From Rhodococcus pseudokoreensis (GTDB taxonomy: Bacteria; Actinomycetota; Actinomycetes; Mycobacteriales; Mycobacteriaceae), in the NCBI RefSeq assembly GCF_017068395.1, contig NZ_CP070619.1, positions 620,001-684,000 of the forward strand: 64,000 bases of DNA, read 5' to 3'. Each line of letters opens with the position of its first letter. Position 1 is the first letter of the stretch. Both the position numbers and the translations under genes were made by a program. This document shows positions 45,775 to 56,739 of the stretch, piece after piece. The notes under the pieces were generated by a model. That model searched no databases. It was not told where the DNA came from and saw nothing but the letters and a program-made list of their open reading frames with translations.

Positions 45775-47181
45775 CTAACCGAGCAACGCGTCGACGAAGG
45801 CGCCCGGCTCGAAAGGCGCCAGATCGTCGGCGCCCTCACCGAGTCCGACGAGCTTCACGGGGACCCCGAGTTCGTGCTGCACCTGGAACACGATGCCGCC
45901 CTTGGCGGTGCCGTCGAGTTTGGTGAGCACCACACCGGTGATGTCGACGACCTCGGCGAACACCCGCGCCTGCGCCAGGCCGTTCTGGCCGATGGTCGCG
46001 TCGAGAACCAGGAGGACGTCGTCGACCGACGCCTTCTTCTCGATGACCCGCTTGACCTTGCCGAGTTCGTCCATCAGACCCGTCTTGGTGTGCAGCCTGC
46101 CCGCGGTATCGATCAGCACGACGTCGACGCCGTTGTCGATCCCCTTGGCCACCGCGTCGAACGCGACGGCCGCCGGATCCGCGGCTTCCTTCCCGCGCAC
46201 CACTTCGGCGCCGACCCGTTCGGCCCACGTCTGCAACTGGTCGGCGGCGGCCGCGCGGAACGTGTCGGCGGCGCCCAGCAGGACGCGCCTGCCGTCGGCC
46301 ACGAGAACACGCGCGAGCTTGCCCGTGGTGGTGGTCTTGCCGGTGCCGTTCACACCGACGACGAGCAGGACAGCCGGGTGATCGTCGTGGGGAAGGGCGC
46401 GGATGGAGCGGTCGAGTTCCGGACGGAGTTCGGAGACCAGGACCTCACGCAGCAGCGCGCGGGCGTCGGCCTCGGTGCGGACGCTGCGCGACGCCATCTG
46501 CTCACGCAGCGACGTGACGATCTTCGTGGTGGTCGCCGAACCGAGGTCGGCGATGAGGAGCGTGTCCTCCACCTCTTCCCAGGAGTCCTCGTCGAGGTCG
46601 CCGCCGCCGAGCAGTCCCAGCAGGCTCTTGCCTACGGCCGACTGGGACCGGGACAGACGCCCACGCAGACGGTCGAGGCGGCCTTCGGTTGGGGCGATGA
46701 CGTCGAGCGCGGGTGCCGCGGGAGCCGGTTCGGGCTCGGGAGCCGGCGCGACCTCGGGTTCCGGTTCGACCTCCGGGGCGACCACCGGTTCGTAGGTGAC
46801 CGGCTCCGGCGGCGCTTTCGACTTCTCCGGTGCCTTTTCCGGGGCCTTCTCCGGCGCGGGAGCCTTCTCCGGCTCCGGAGGCGCCACGACCTCCGGTTCG
46901 GGGGTGATCGTGGGTTCCGGCACCGGTTCGGGCAGCACCGGCTCCGGCACCACCTCGCGGGGCGGCGCCGTCGCCGTCGACCCCTGGCTGAAGTTGAAGC
47001 CGCCGTCGGCGCGATAACTGCCCGAACGGTCCTTCTCCGCCGTGGTGACCTGCGGGGTGTCCGGCGCCTTCAGGGAGATCCGGCGACGCCGATACAGCAG
47101 GGACCCGACGACGAGAACGACGAGAAGTACGGCCAGTGCGGCCGCGATGGCAATCCAAGCTCCGGTAGTCACGCCGCCCAT
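45775..47181 (-). CDS. ftsY: Signal recognition particle receptor FtsY
   Basis: 468 residues. An N-terminal membrane segment ('WIAIAAALAVLLVVLVVGSL') is followed by a ~130-residue Pro/Glu/Ala-rich acidic linker and the NG GTPase domain ('VVGVNGTGKTTTTGKLARVL', 'VDVVLIDTAGRLHTKTGLMD'). A true TM anchor, as in other actinobacteria, differs from E. coli. It docks Ffh-ribosome complexes at the membrane. ATG start at 47181, 66 bp after smc. Confidence 0.95.
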   Translation of the reverse strand: MGGVTTGAWIAIAAALAVLLVVLVVGSLLYRRRRISLKAPDTPQVTTAEKDRSGSYRADGGFNFSQGSTATAPPREVVPEPVLPEPVPEPTITPEPEVVAPPEPEKAPAPEKAPEKAPEKSKAPPEPVTYEPVVAPEVEPEPEVAPAPEPEPAPAAPALDVIAPTEGRLDRLRGRLSRSQSAVGKSLLGLLGGGDLDEDSWEEVEDTLLIADLGSATTTKIVTSLREQMASRSVRTEADARALLREVLVSELRPELDRSIRALPHDDHPAVLLVVGVNGTGKTTTTGKLARVLVADGRRVLLGAADTFRAAAADQLQTWAERVGAEVVRGKEAADPAAVAFDAVAKGIDNGVDVVLIDTAGRLHTKTGLMDELGKVKRVIEKKASVDDVLLVLDATIGQNGLAQARVFAEVVDITGVVLTKLDGTAKGGIVFQVQHELGVPVKLVGLGEGADDLAPFEPGAFVDALLG

Positions 47182-47247
47182 TGTTTCAGGCTCCGGATTC
47201 CGTCGCGCACTGCCTCGCCGGGCGAACGGTCCCGGCCGGTGCCGGAA

Positions 47248-50200
47248 TCAGGCGTCTGCGGCCGCCATGTCCTGGCCACGGAGCCGCTGCGAGATGACGG
47301 TGGTGATGCCGTCGCCGCGCATGCTGACGCCGTACAGCGCGTCGGCCACCTCCATCGTCGGCTTCTGGTGGGTGATGACGATCAGCTGAGACTTCTCCCG
47401 CAGCTGCTCGAACAACCCGATGAGGCGACGCAGATTGGTGTCGTCCAGCGCGGCCTCCACCTCGTCCATCACGTAGAAGGGGGACGGCCTGGCCCGGAAG
47501 ATCGCCACGAGCATCGCCACGGCCGTGAGCGATTTCTCACCACCGGAGAGCAACGACAGCCGCTTGACCTTCTTGCCGGGCGGCCGGGCCTCCACCTCGA
47601 TGCCGGTCGTCAGCATGTCGGACGGGTCGGTGAGCACCAGCCTGCCCTCACCGCCGGGGAACAGTTTCGCGAAGACCTGCACGAATTCGCGTTCGACGTC
47701 CGCGTAGGCCTCGGTGAACACCTGCAGGATCCGGGCATCGACGTCGGCGACGACACCGAGGAGGTCCTTGCGGGCGGTCTTCACGTCCTCGAGCTGTGTC
47801 GAGAGGAAGTTGTAGCGCTCCTCGAGCGCGGCGAACTCCTCGAGCGCCAGCGGGTTGACCTTGCCGAGGGTCGCCAGATCCTTCTCGGCACGTTTCGCGC
47901 GACGTTCCTGCGTGGTGCGGTCGTACGGAATCGGCGCGGGCATGGTGACCTGTTCGCCGCGCTCCTTCGCCTGCTCGTACTCCTCCATCTCGAGCGCGGA
48001 CGGTGGCAGCGCGACGTCGGGACCGTATTCGGCGATCAGATCGTCCAGGCCGATCCCGTGCTGGTCGAGGATCGCCTCCTCGAGTTGTTCGATGCGCAGT
48101 GCGGCCTGGGCGCGGGCCACCTCGTCGCGGTGCACGGCGTCGGTGAGCGACGCCAGCTGTCCGGTGAGCTGACGTACCCTCTCCTTCACCTGTTCGAGTT
48201 GGGTCGTCCGCTCGGTGCGGGCCCGGGCGAGGTCGTCCCGGTGCGCCATCGCGGCGTCGACGACCTCTCCGAGGTGCTCGGCGACCCGCTGTCCGGACTC
48301 GGCGACCGCAGCCGCGACGGCGGCCGCATTCTGCCGGGCCTTCATCGCGCGTTCGGCCCGGGCACGCGCGTCGCGTTCCACCTGGGCGGCGCGGCGCAGC
48401 GAATCGGCCTTGCCGCGCACCGACTCGGCCCGTTCCTCGGCCGTGCGGACGGACAGCCGGGCCTCGACCTCCACGGCCCGCACTTCCGCCAGGGCCGCGG
48501 CCGCCATCTCCCGATCGATGCTCGTCGAATCGGAACCACCGGTGTCGGCGCCGGCGGGCGAGGCGTCCTGTTCTGCCATCCGCAGCCGTTCCTCGAGTTC
48601 GGCCAGCCCGGTCAGCGTGTCCTCGCGACCACTCTCGGCCTTCTCCCGCTGCGCCATGAGCCGATCGGATTCGGCGTGCGCGGCGCGGGCCGCCTGGCCG
48701 AGGCGGCCGAGGCGTTCGTAGATGGCCGACATCGCGGCGTCGGACTCGTTCAGCGCGGCCAGCGCCTGCTCGGCGTTCTCCTGGCGGTCGGCCTGTTCCG
48801 CGACGGCTCCGGACAGTGCCGCGGACAATTCTTCGGCTCGCCGTTCGGCGCGGGCGAGGTCCTGCACCGAGTTGTCGATGGCGGCCTGCACCTCGAGGGT
48901 GCTCGGCTGCCGGTCCGAGCCGCCGCTCATCCAGCCCGCCCCGAGGAGATCTCCGTCGCGGGTGACGGCGCGCACGTCGGGTCTGCGCCGGACGTGTTCG
49001 ACGGCGTCGTCGAGGGAGTCGACGACGACCACGCCGCCCAGGAGTGCCGCGAGCCCGGTCCGCAGTTCGGCGGGGCAGTCGATGACGTCGACGGCCCACC
49101 GGGCGCCGGAATCCAGGTGCCCACCGTTCGGCACGGCCTGATCGGTGCCGATGACCAGGGACGCCCGACCGCTGTCCGTGTCCTTCAGCGCACCGACCGC
49201 GCCGCGGGCGGCGTCGAGGGATTCGGCGACCACGGCGTCCGCGGCGGGACCCATCGCTGCCGCGACCGCACCCTCGTAGCCCTTTTCGACGGTGATGAGG
49301 CCACCGATCGGTCCCCGGATACCGTGCTCGCCCCGGTTCTCGACGAGCCAGCCTGCGCCGTCCTTGCGTTCGAGGCCCATCGACAGCGCGTCGATCCGGG
49401 CGCGGAGCGACGCCACTTCCTGCCCGGCGGCGCGTTCGTCGGCCTGGAGTTCGGTGACGCGTTCGGTGATCAGGCGTAGCGCCTCGACGGCACGCTCGTG
49501 GTGGGAATCGAGCCCGAGTTCACCGGCGTCGAGGTCGCCGATCTCGTCCTGGACGACCTCGAACTCGGACTGCGCGGCGTCGCCGCGCCGGCGGGCCTCG
49601 TCGATCGCGACGGTCAGCCGCGACACTTCGGCGTCGACGGAGTCGGCGCGGGTGCGCAGGGTGTCGACCTGCCCGGACAGCCGGGCCAGGCCTTCCCGGC
49701 GGTCGGCGATCGCCCGCACCGCCGCCATGTGGGCCCGTTCCGCGTCGGCGGCGGTCTCCTCCCCCAGCGCCAGTTGCTCCTTGGCCGCGTCCAGCGCCGC
49801 GCGGGCCATTTCGACGGCTTCGACGAGTTCCATTTCCTCCGCGGCGATCCGGTCGGCGCGGGCCTCCATCTCGTCCGGATCCTGACCGCGGTTCGCGGAC
49901 GGCTCGGAGTCGAGGTGGCGCGCCCGTTCGCGGGCGATGCGGATGGTCGCGTTGACGCGTTCCGCGAGTGCCGACAGCTGGAACCACGTCTGCGCGGCCG
50001 CTTCGGCACCCGGTGTGAGCCTCGATAGTTCCTGCTCGTGCCGTCCCAGCTCCAGATTGGCCTCGTCGAGCGCCTCGGTGACGTGGTCGTGCTGTTCGCG
50101 GGCGACCTTCTCGTCCTGCGCCTGGTCGGCCAGCTCCTCGCGCCGCGTCACCAGGTCGTCGGCGGCGAGCCGCAGCTTCGCGTCGCGCAGGTCGGCCTGC

Positions 50201-50853
50201 ACGGTCTGCGCGCGGCGGGCCACCTCGGCCTGCCGCCCGAGTGGTTTGAGCTGTCGGCGCAGTTCCGCCGTGAGGTCGTTGAGGCGGGCCAGATTGGCCT
50301 GCATCGCATCGAGTTTGCGTACCGCTTTTTCCTTGCGTTTGCGGTGCTTGAGCACCCCGGCGGCCTCTTCGATGAACGCGCGCCGGTCTTCCGGACGCGA
50401 TTCGAGGATGGCGGCGAGGCGACCCTGCCCGACGATCACGTGCATTTCCCGGCCGATACCGGAGTCGCTGAGCAGTTCCTGCACGTCCATCAGCCGGCAC
50501 GAGCTGCCGTTGATCTCGTATTCGCCGGCGCCGTCGCGGAACATACGCCGGGTGATCGACACCTCGGAGTAGTCGATCGGCAGCGCGCCGTCGGAGTTGT
50601 CGATGGTCAGCGTCACCTCGGCGCGCCCGAGGGGCGCCCGCCCGGCGGTGCCGGCGAAGATGACGTCTTCCATCTTGCCGCCGCGCAGCGCCTTCGCCCC
50701 CTGCTCACCCATCACCCAGGTGAGGGCGTCGACGACATTGGACTTGCCCGACCCGTTGGGCCCTACGACACAGGTGATTCCCGGCTCGAATCGCAGAGTC
50801 GTTGCGGACGCAAAGGATTTGAATCCCTTCAGCGTCAGACTCTTCAGATGCAT
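47248..50853 (-). CDS. smc: Chromosome segregation protein SMC
   Basis: 1201 residues. Walker A '[20 protein letters not shown]' is at the N-terminus, two long coiled-coil arms flank a hinge (about 510-640, '[20 protein letters not shown]'), and the C-terminal signature '[17 protein letters not shown]' and Walker B '[15 protein letters not shown]' complete the ATPase head. It condenses the chromosome with ScpAB (not in window). ATG start at 50853. Confidence 0.96.
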   Translation of the reverse strand: MHLKSLTLKGFKSFASATTLRFEPGITCVVGPNGSGKSNVVDALTWVMGEQGAKALRGGKMEDVIFAGTAGRAPLGRAEVTLTIDNSDGALPIDYSEVSITRRMFRDGAGEYEINGSSCRLMDVQELLSDSGIGREMHVIVGQGRLAAILESRPEDRRAFIEEAAGVLKHRKRKEKAVRKLDAMQANLARLNDLTAELRRQLKPLGRQAEVARRAQTVQADLRDAKLRLAADDLVTRREELADQAQDEKVAREQHDHVTEALDEANLELGRHEQELSRLTPGAEAAAQTWFQLSALAERVNATIRIARERARHLDSEPSANRGQDPDEMEARADRIAAEEMELVEAVEMARAALDAAKEQLALGEETAADAERAHMAAVRAIADRREGLARLSGQVDTLRTRADSVDAEVSRLTVAIDEARRRGDAAQSEFEVVQDEIGDLDAGELGLDSHHERAVEALRLITERVTELQADERAAGQEVASLRARIDALSMGLERKDGAGWLVENRGEHGIRGPIGGLITVEKGYEGAVAAAMGPAADAVVAESLDAARGAVGALKDTDSGRASLVIGTDQAVPNGGHLDSGARWAVDVIDCPAELRTGLAALLGGVVVVDSLDDAVEHVRRRPDVRAVTRDGDLLGAGWMSGGSDRQPSTLEVQAAIDNSVQDLARAERRAEELSAALSGAVAEQADRQENAEQALAALNESDAAMSAIYERLGRLGQAARAAHAESDRLMAQREKAESGREDTLTGLAELEERLRMAEQDASPAGADTGGSDSTSIDREMAAAALAEVRAVEVEARLSVRTAEERAESVRGKADSLRRAAQVERDARARAERAMKARQNAAAVAAAVAESGQRVAEHLGEVVDAAMAHRDDLARARTERTTQLEQVKERVRQLTGQLASLTDAVHRDEVARAQAALRIEQLEEAILDQHGIGLDDLIAEYGPDVALPPSALEMEEYEQAKERGEQVTMPAPIPYDRTTQERRAKRAEKDLATLGKVNPLALEEFAALEERYNFLSTQLEDVKTARKDLLGVVADVDARILQVFTEAYADVEREFVQVFAKLFPGGEGRLVLTDPSDMLTTGIEVEARPPGKKVKRLSLLSGGEKSLTAVAMLVAIFRARPSPFYVMDEVEAALDDTNLRRLIGLFEQLREKSQLIVITHQKPTMEVADALYGVSMRGDGITTVISQRLRGQDMAAADA

Positions 50854-50875
50854 GACGGAGAACTTTACCTTCGGT

Positions 50876-51154
50876 TCACCGTTCGACGAACCCGGTGAGG
50901 TCGCCGCGGGGGGAATCCCATTGCTCCACGACGAGATCCACCGCGCCCGGCGTGTCTCCCGACCGCAGCAGCGTCAGCAGGGTATCCAGCTTGTCTCGGG
51001 GACCCTCGGCGATGACGAGTACCCGGCCGTCCTTCTGGTTGGCCGCGTATCCGACGAGGCCGAGTTCGAGTGCGCGGGCGCGGGTCCACCACCGGAATCC
51101 GACACCCTGCACGTACCCGTGCACCCACGCGGTCATTCTCTCCATGTCCGTCAC
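50876..51154 (-). CDS. acyP: Acylphosphatase
   Basis: 92 residues. The active-site segment '[20 protein letters not shown]' contains the catalytic Arg21 and '[20 protein letters not shown]' the Asn39. It hydrolyses acyl-phosphates such as carbamoyl- and acetyl-phosphate. GTG at 51154 overlaps the stop of the ScyD-like gene (GTGA). It is immediately upstream of smc, as in mycobacteria (Rv2922A). Confidence 0.94.
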   Translation of the reverse strand: MTDMERMTAWVHGYVQGVGFRWWTRARALELGLVGYAANQKDGRVLVIAEGPRDKLDTLLTLLRSGDTPGAVDLVVEQWDSPRGDLTGFVER

Positions 51155-52083
51155 GACCGTTCGAGCTTGTAGATCTTCCCGGTGAAGCTGGTGGCGTAGA
51201 GCGCGTCCGGGTCCCAGCCCGGTCCGGCGCCGAAGCGCACCGAGGACACGAGGGGCAGCCCGGACGCGAGCGCGCAGCTCTCCCCCGTCGCCGGATCGAC
51301 GCGGACCACCTTGCCGCCGCCGTTGTACGCGACGTACACGATGCCGTCCGGTCCGACGGTGAGGTCGTCGGCCGCGTTGAGTGGCCCGGAGCCGGGCAAC
51401 TCGACGGACACGACGGGACCGCGCAGGTCGTTTTCGCGGAGGATGCGCAGCGTGGTGGTGGTGTCGAACGTCGTGACCGTGTACACGTTGCCGTCGTGCA
51501 CGGCGAGTCCGTCGACGGTCCCCAGATCGGTGCGCACGACCTCCGGTGTGCGGGGATCCTCGGCCGGGACGCGGGTCAGTCCGGCGCCGGAGCCGAGATT
51601 CCGCGCGGTGAGGATGTCGCCGTTGCTCAGCCGGACGAGCCCGTTCGGCATGACCAGCCCCTCGGCGACGGTGCTCGTGTCACCGGTGTCGAGATTCACG
51701 ACGTCGACGGTGCCGCTCGTCGAGCCCGTGACCCCGGAGGCGAAGGAGTTCCCTGTGGCGAAGTACGCGTCGGCGCCGTCCACGGCGATCCCGCCCGGCG
51801 ACTCGACCTCGGGCACGATCGGGGTGACGGTGCCGTCGGGGCTGACGCCGTCCAGGGCTCCGCCGCCCACCAGGCCCGTCCGCGACACCAGCATGGTGCC
51901 CGCGCCGTCGAAGGCCAGGTTCTCGAGCACGCCCGCGCCGGACGTCACCTCCGACACCGACCACGGGGTGCAGGCGCCGCCGGGGGGCGAGAACGCGGGC
52001 CCGGCCGCGGCCGGCGCGACCACGAGCAGACCCGCGCAGAGCGCCGCCCCGCCCGCGAGTGCGGCGAGCTCACGCCGCATCAT
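51151..52083 (-). CDS. Secreted ScyD/ScyE-like beta-propeller protein
   Basis: 310 residues. A signal peptide ('RRELAALAGGAALCAGLLVV') precedes repeats of NHL/SMP-30 character ('GIAVDGADAYFATGNSF', 'GLVMPNGLVRLSNGDILTA', 'DDLTVGPDGIVYVAYNGGGK', 'SSVRFGAGPGWDPDALYATS'). Six such blades are expected. The ScyD/ScyE family was named from scytonemin loci but is widespread; the role here is unknown. ATG overlaps the OsmC stop (ATGA) and its own stop overlaps acyP. Confidence 0.78.
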   Translation of the reverse strand: MMRRELAALAGGAALCAGLLVVAPAAAGPAFSPPGGACTPWSVSEVTSGAGVLENLAFDGAGTMLVSRTGLVGGGALDGVSPDGTVTPIVPEVESPGGIAVDGADAYFATGNSFASGVTGSTSGTVDVVNLDTGDTSTVAEGLVMPNGLVRLSNGDILTARNLGSGAGLTRVPAEDPRTPEVVRTDLGTVDGLAVHDGNVYTVTTFDTTTTLRILRENDLRGPVVSVELPGSGPLNAADDLTVGPDGIVYVAYNGGGKVVRVDPATGESCALASGLPLVSSVRFGAGPGWDPDALYATSFTGKIYKLERS

Positions 52084-52520
52084 TGTTCCTTCTCGACGGT
52101 CAACGTCACTTTCGTCCCGGCCTTCAGCGTCCGCCCGACCGTGCACACCTTGTCGACCGACCGTTCCACGAGCGTGACCAGACGCTCCTGCGCGTCGGCG
52201 TCGAGTTCGCTGAGATCGAGCTCGAGCACCTCGTCGAGCTGCGGGTACACCTCGTTCTCCCGGTCGGCGGCGCCGGACACCCGGATGGTGGCCTCGTAGT
52301 TGTCGCCCAGGCGCCGCGACAGCGGGAAGTCCGAGCTCATTCCGCTGCACGCGGCGAGTGCGATCTTCAGAAGCTCCCCTGGAGTGAACACGCCCTCCAC
52401 GCCCTCGGAGCCGATCAGGACCTCGGCGCCGCGGGAGCTGCGGCCGGTGTACAGCCGGGTGCCCGTTCGCTCGACCCACAGTGAAGTGGGCGCCGTCGTG
52501 TCGGAAGTCTGTTCTGCCAT
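52080..52520 (-). CDS. OsmC/Ohr-family peroxiredoxin-like protein
   Basis: 146 residues. The two redox cysteines are Cys58 ('IALAACSGM') and Cys126 ('VDKVCTVGR'), the Ohr/OsmC pair that reduces organic hydroperoxides. 'GVEGVFTPGELLKIA' is the typical first core. Counterpart of Rv2923c. ATG at 52520; heads the osmC-scyD-acyP unit joined by 4-base overlaps. Confidence 0.9.
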   Translation of the reverse strand: MAEQTSDTTAPTSLWVERTGTRLYTGRSSRGAEVLIGSEGVEGVFTPGELLKIALAACSGMSSDFPLSRRLGDNYEATIRVSGAADRENEVYPQLDEVLELDLSELDADAQERLVTLVERSVDKVCTVGRTLKAGTKVTLTVEKEQ

Positions 52521-52667
52521 GTGCTCAATCCTGCCACCGAGGGGCGCAACGCCAGGTAGGCGGGTGGGCGGCACCGGTTTCCACCGATTTGTGAACGCCG
52601 ATTCTCAGCAGTGGGAACCGGTGGGCCGTAGGGTGAACCGACCAACGATGCCGAGACGTAGCGGGGA

Positions 52668-53372
52668 ATGCTGATGGGCCAGATCGGGAGTGCGGGAGAA
52701 CGCCGACTTCAATCCGAGTTCGGCACCGGGGATCGTGCCGCCAAGTTCTACTCGGATCAGATGCTGGACCATCTCAATCCGACGATGATCGAGTTCGTCG
52801 GACGCCAGGAGATCGCGTTCATCGCCACCGCCGACGCCTCCGGCGAATGCGACAACAGTCTGCGCGCCGGGACACCGGGATTCATGCACGTCATCGACTC
52901 GAAGACCCTCGCGTACCCGGAGTACCGCGGCAACGGTGTCATGGCGAGCCTCGGCAACATCCTGGAAAATCCGCACGTCGGAATCATTCTCGTGGACTTC
53001 GTGCAGGACCTCATCGGACTGCACGTGAACGGTTCGGCCCGGATCGTCGACGACGAGGTCCTCCGCTCCGAGATCGCGGATCTGCCGGTGGACCACTCCG
53101 GCGGGCGGGTCCCGGAACGCTGGGTGGTCGTGGACGTGGAGGAGGCATACATCCACTGCCGCAAGCACATTCCGAGGATGGCACCGGTTCCCCGCCACCG
53201 CGAATGGGGAACCGACGACGTGAAACGCAAGGGCGGCGACTACTTCGACGCCAAGGCGACGCCACGCCACGACGCCGACGGACAGGCCGCCGAAGAGCCC
53301 GTGCCCGCGGGACTCACGCAGGTCATCTCGCCGGGCTTCTCCGTGGCGCCGGCTGGCACTTCGGGCAACTGA
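52668..53372 (+). CDS. Pyridoxamine 5'-phosphate oxidase-like FMN protein
   Basis: 234 residues. A split-barrel flavin-binding fold is suggested by '[20 protein letters not shown]', '[20 protein letters not shown]', '[20 protein letters not shown]' and '[20 protein letters not shown]'. Such proteins bind FMN, F420 or haem. Start ATG 52668 (alternative 52674). The 3' end overlaps mutM by 50 bp on the other strand. Confidence 0.8.
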   Translation: MLMGQIGSAGERRLQSEFGTGDRAAKFYSDQMLDHLNPTMIEFVGRQEIAFIATADASGECDNSLRAGTPGFMHVIDSKTLAYPEYRGNGVMASLGNILENPHVGIILVDFVQDLIGLHVNGSARIVDDEVLRSEIADLPVDHSGGRVPERWVVVDVEEAYIHCRKHIPRMAPVPRHREWGTDDVKRKGGDYFDAKATPRHDADGQAAEEPVPAGLTQVISPGFSVAPAGTSGN

Positions 53373-54192
53373 ACGACGAGCGGTTCATGAACTTCTCCCG
53401 CCGGATCGCGGTGCCGCACCGCGGGCACGGGCGATCCTCCTGACCGTAGGCGGACAGGGAGCGGTCGAAGTAGCCCGATTCGCCGTTGACGTTCACGTAC
53501 AGCGCGTCGAAGGACGTGCCGCCCTGGGTGAGTGCCTCACGCATCACCTGCTGGGCGGCGGTGAGCACCGCACGAATCCGGGGACCGGTCAGCCTGTCGG
53601 TGAGCCGGTTTCCGTGGATCTGCGCGCGCCACAACGCCTCGTCCGCGTAGATGTTGCCGATGCCCGAGACGACGGTCTGGTCCAGCAGCACACGTTTGAT
53701 CTCGGTGTGCTTGCCGCGCACCACCTTCACGGTGGCCGCCAGATCGAAACGCGGATCCAGTGGGTCGCGGGCGATGTGCGCCACCGAGTCCGGCACGAGC
53801 GAGCCGTCGACGTCGACGAGAGGCGCGAGCGCCCAGCCCCCGAACGTCCGCTGATCGACGAACCGGAGGTCGAGACCGGAATCGAGCCGGGCCCGGATAC
53901 GCAGATGCTTCTCGGTCGGCAATTCCGGTGGCTGCACGAGCATTTGACCACTCATACCGAGATGCACCACGAGGGCGACCGTGCTGGGTTCGAGGACCAG
54001 CCACAGGTACTTCCCGCGGCGGTCGGCGCCCGCGATCCGTTCGCCGGTGAGCTGTCCGGCGAGGTCCGCGGCACCGGGCAGGTGACGCCGGATCGCCCGC
54101 GGATGCAGGATGTCCACCGAATCGATGGACGCCCCCACGATGTGGCGTTCGAGTCCGCGCCGAACTACCTCGACTTCGGGTAGTTCAGGCAC
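53323..54192 (-). CDS. mutM: Formamidopyrimidine-DNA glycosylase
   Basis: 289 residues. '[20 protein letters not shown]' gives the catalytic Pro2 and Glu3, and the C-terminal zinc finger C-x2-C-x16-C-x2-C ('[13 protein letters not shown]', then 'FSCPKC') is complete. It excises 8-oxoguanine and cleaves by beta/delta-elimination. GTG start at 54192 overlaps the rnc stop by 8 bases. Residues from 53323 to 53372 overlap the convergent flavoprotein gene. Confidence 0.95.
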   Translation of the reverse strand: MPELPEVEVVRRGLERHIVGASIDSVDILHPRAIRRHLPGAADLAGQLTGERIAGADRRGKYLWLVLEPSTVALVVHLGMSGQMLVQPPELPTEKHLRIRARLDSGLDLRFVDQRTFGGWALAPLVDVDGSLVPDSVAHIARDPLDPRFDLAATVKVVRGKHTEIKRVLLDQTVVSGIGNIYADEALWRAQIHGNRLTDRLTGPRIRAVLTAAQQVMREALTQGGTSFDALYVNVNGESGYFDRSLSAYGQEDRPCPRCGTAIRREKFMNRSSFSCPKCQPAPRRSPAR

Positions 54193-54943
54193 TGACGTCG
54201 TCGGTCGCTACGTCGGGTCCTGCGTCGGACAACGCATTCCACGCCGTGCTCGCAGCCTTCTGCTCGGCCTCTTTCTTGGAGCGGCCGATCCCGACGCCGA
54301 GGGGCTTGCCTCCGACGATCACGGTGGCGGTGAACTCCTTGTCGTGATCCGGACCGGTCGCGGTGATCTCGTACGCCGGAACTCCGACGCCACGCTCCGC
54401 GGTCAGCTCCTGCAGGCTCGTCTTCCAGTCCAGGCCCGCGCCGAGGCGGGGGGCTCGCTGGAGGAGGTCGCTGAAGAGATCGAGGACGACGCGTCGCGCC
54501 GTCTCGATTCCGTGCTCGAGATGGATGGCGCCGAGAATCGACTCCATGCCGTCGGCCAGGATGCTCGGCTTGTCGCGGCCGCCGGTCATCTCCTCGCCCT
54601 TCCCGAGCAGGAGATGGGCACCGAGACCGCCCTCACCGAGGCTGCGCGCCACTTCCGCGAGCGCGTGCATATTCACGATGCTCGCCCGGATCTTCGCGAG
54701 GTCGCCCTCGGATTTGTCGGGGTGCGCGAGGTAGAGCTTCTCCGTGACGGTGACTCCGAGTACGGAGTCACCGAGAAACTCGAGACGCTCGTTGGTGGGC
54801 AGACCACCGTTCTCGTACGCATACGAGCGGTGCGTCAACGCCAAGGTGAGCAGTGAAGGCTCGATTTCTACGCCGAGGGCGGCGAGGAGGGAAGCATGAT
54901 CCTCCTCGCCGCCGGCGGGTGTATTACTGATGTCGCTCGTCAC
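54185..54943 (-). CDS. rnc: Ribonuclease III
   Basis: 252 residues. The signature '[20 protein letters not shown]' (residues 51-70) carries the acidic catalytic residues, and the C-terminal dsRNA-binding domain ('[20 protein letters not shown]') is complete. GTG at 54943 has GAGAGG upstream. It is part of the yceD-rpmF-rnc-mutM chain. Confidence 0.95.
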   Translation of the reverse strand: MTSDISNTPAGGEEDHASLLAALGVEIEPSLLTLALTHRSYAYENGGLPTNERLEFLGDSVLGVTVTEKLYLAHPDKSEGDLAKIRASIVNMHALAEVARSLGEGGLGAHLLLGKGEEMTGGRDKPSILADGMESILGAIHLEHGIETARRVVLDLFSDLLQRAPRLGAGLDWKTSLQELTAERGVGVPAYEITATGPDHDKEFTATVIVGGKPLGVGIGRSKKEAEQKAASTAWNALSDAGPDVATDDVSA

Positions 54944-54962
54944 AACGCCTCTCCGCGGAGAA

Positions 54963-55145
54963 TTAGACGGCGGCAGTGACCTGGCGGCCCTTGTATGTGC
55001 CACACGACGGGCACGCGACGTGGGGCAGCGTCTTCTCGCCGCAGCCACGGTTGGGGCAGGTGACGAGGGTAGGCACAGTGGTCTTCCACTGGCTGCGACG
55101 CGACCTCGTGTTGGATCGCGACATTCTGCGCTTGGGGACAGCCAC
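54963..55145 (-). CDS. rpmF: 50S ribosomal protein L32
   Basis: 60 residues. It has four Cys in two pairs ('CPNRGC' and 'CPSC'), the zinc-binding (C+) form of L32. The basic N-terminus '[20 protein letters not shown]' is typical. GTG start at 55145, 2 bp after yceD. Confidence 0.96.
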   Translation of the reverse strand: MAVPKRRMSRSNTRSRRSQWKTTVPTLVTCPNRGCGEKTLPHVACPSCGTYKGRQVTAAV

Positions 55146-55147
55146 TT

Positions 55148-55759
55148 CTACTTCTCCTCGGCTTCGTTGTTCACAAGATTCTTGCTGGGTTCCGAATCCA
55201 CGCCAAATTTGGCTGCAAGACCAGCCCAGCGAGGATCAAGTATGTCATGCCCGTGGCCAGATTCGGCAATCGCCAGGCGAACGCCACATTCTGGGCACAA
55301 TCCTTGGCAGTCGTCACTGCAGAGCGGCTGCAACGGCAGTGCGAGGCCGACGGCGTCGATCACGACGGGTTCGAGGTCGATCTCGTCGTCGACGACGTGA
55401 TAGACCTCCCCCTCCTCCGTGGTCTCTTCCGTGGTGCTGTCCGGGTACGCGAACAGTTCCGTGATGGTCAGGTCCACCGCATCGGAGAACGGCTCGAGAC
55501 ATCTCGAGCACTCCCCGACGGTGTCGGCTCGCAGCGAACCGGTGACCAGGACCCCCTCGGATACGGCCTCCAACCGGAGATCCAGATCGATCTCCGATCC
55601 TTCCTCGATGGCGATCAGGTCGAGACCGATGCGCCGTGGCGCCGTCACCACCCGTTCCACGGTGCGCATCGAACCGGGACGACGGCCGAGTTTGACCGTG
55701 TCCAGCACGAAGTCCGCGTCCCGACGGGAACGCGATGAGCTGTGGCGATGGGATGACAA
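55148..55759 (-). CDS. yceD: DUF177 / YceD-family protein
   Basis: 203 residues. The family marker '[20 protein letters not shown]' and a later '[17 protein letters not shown]' provide six Cys for a likely zinc site. It is always paired with rpmF and is thought to help 23S rRNA assembly or its regulation. TTG start at 55759 gives homology from '[15 protein letters not shown]' (Rv2926c-like); no better start is in frame. Confidence 0.9.
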   Translation of the reverse strand: MSSHRHSSSRSRRDADFVLDTVKLGRRPGSMRTVERVVTAPRRIGLDLIAIEEGSEIDLDLRLEAVSEGVLVTGSLRADTVGECSRCLEPFSDAVDLTITELFAYPDSTTEETTEEGEVYHVVDDEIDLEPVVIDAVGLALPLQPLCSDDCQGLCPECGVRLAIAESGHGHDILDPRWAGLAAKFGVDSEPSKNLVNNEAEEK

Positions 55760-55857
55760 CAGGCTTCACTTTCGAGAAAAGGAAAACGACAAAGGGCAAC
55801 CACTCCACGATACGCAATGAGCGCGGTGGAGCCAAATTCGGTCGCTAGTTCGGACGC

Positions 55858-56631
55858 TCAGCGGCGGCGCTCGGCGCGGCGGTCGTCGACGTCGTAGTCG
55901 GAGGCGTAGTCGGGAACACCCGAACCGGTCCGCAACTGCTGACGCCCCCGCCCCACAGACCGGACGGTGCCGTTGAGGAAGTCCTCGAACTCCGCGAGCT
56001 TCGTGTCGACGTACAGGTCGCAGTCCGAGCGGAGACGATCCGATTCGGCGTGCGCGGAATCGATCACCCGCGCCGACTCTGCGTGGGCGGCCTGGACGAC
56101 CTCCGTCTGCGAGACGAGCCGTGCCTGCTCGGCCGTGCCCTCCGCGACGGACCTCTCGTAGGACGCCTTGCCCGACTCGATCATGCGATCGGCCTCGGAC
56201 CGCGCCCGGCCCGTGAGTGCGTCGTACTCCCGCTGACCTTCGGCGACGGAGGACTCGGCCTCGGCGCGTGCGTCGGTGACCAATTGCTCGGCGTGAGCGC
56301 GGGCCTCGGCCACCATCCGGTCGGCCTGCGCCTTCGCGTCCGCCAGGATGCGATCGGCGTCGTCGCGGGCGTTCTCGATGGTGGAGTTCGCCTCGGCGTT
56401 GGCGCTGGAGACGGTCTTCTCCGCGTTGGCGCGGGCATCCCCCACGAGTTTGTCCTTGTGGTCGAGGACGTCCTGGGCGTCGTCGAGTTCACCGGGAATC
56501 GCATCGCGCACGTCGTCGAGCAGTTCGAGGACGTCGCCGCGGGGAACCACGCAGCCGGCGGTCATCGGTACGCCGCGTGCCTCTTCGACAATCGCGACAA
56601 GTTCGTCGAGCGCCTCGAATACCCGGTACAC
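55858..56631 (-). CDS. DivIVA/Wag31-like coiled-coil protein (Rv2927c-like)
   Basis: 257 residues. After 'YRVFEALDELVAIVEEARGV', the middle ~140 residues are a coiled coil rich in Ala/Glu/Asp with repeated 'DAKAQADRMVAEARAHAEQL'-like units, then 'LAEFEDFLNGTVRSVGRGRQ'. It probably participates in envelope growth or division. GTG start at 56631 gives the conserved start; a TTG at 56643 is upstream. Confidence 0.85.
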   Translation of the reverse strand: MYRVFEALDELVAIVEEARGVPMTAGCVVPRGDVLELLDDVRDAIPGELDDAQDVLDHKDKLVGDARANAEKTVSSANAEANSTIENARDDADRILADAKAQADRMVAEARAHAEQLVTDARAEAESSVAEGQREYDALTGRARSEADRMIESGKASYERSVAEGTAEQARLVSQTEVVQAAHAESARVIDSAHAESDRLRSDCDLYVDTKLAEFEDFLNGTVRSVGRGRQQLRTGSGVPDYASDYDVDDRRAERRR

Positions 56632-56739
56632 AAGCAACCCCAATCGTCGATGACCCTCAGCAGGTCGGCGCAGCCTTCCTCGTGCAAGTCTGCACGACAG
56701 GACGCCGTGGGTGGCTCCTGGCAGCCGGTGTGTCGGGTA

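Noticed and set aside
45685..49479. A 1264-codon open frame on the plus strand opposite ftsY and smc
   Set aside because: Antisense shadow of two well-identified genes in GC-rich DNA; the product is Arg/Gly/His/Asp-rich with no domain.
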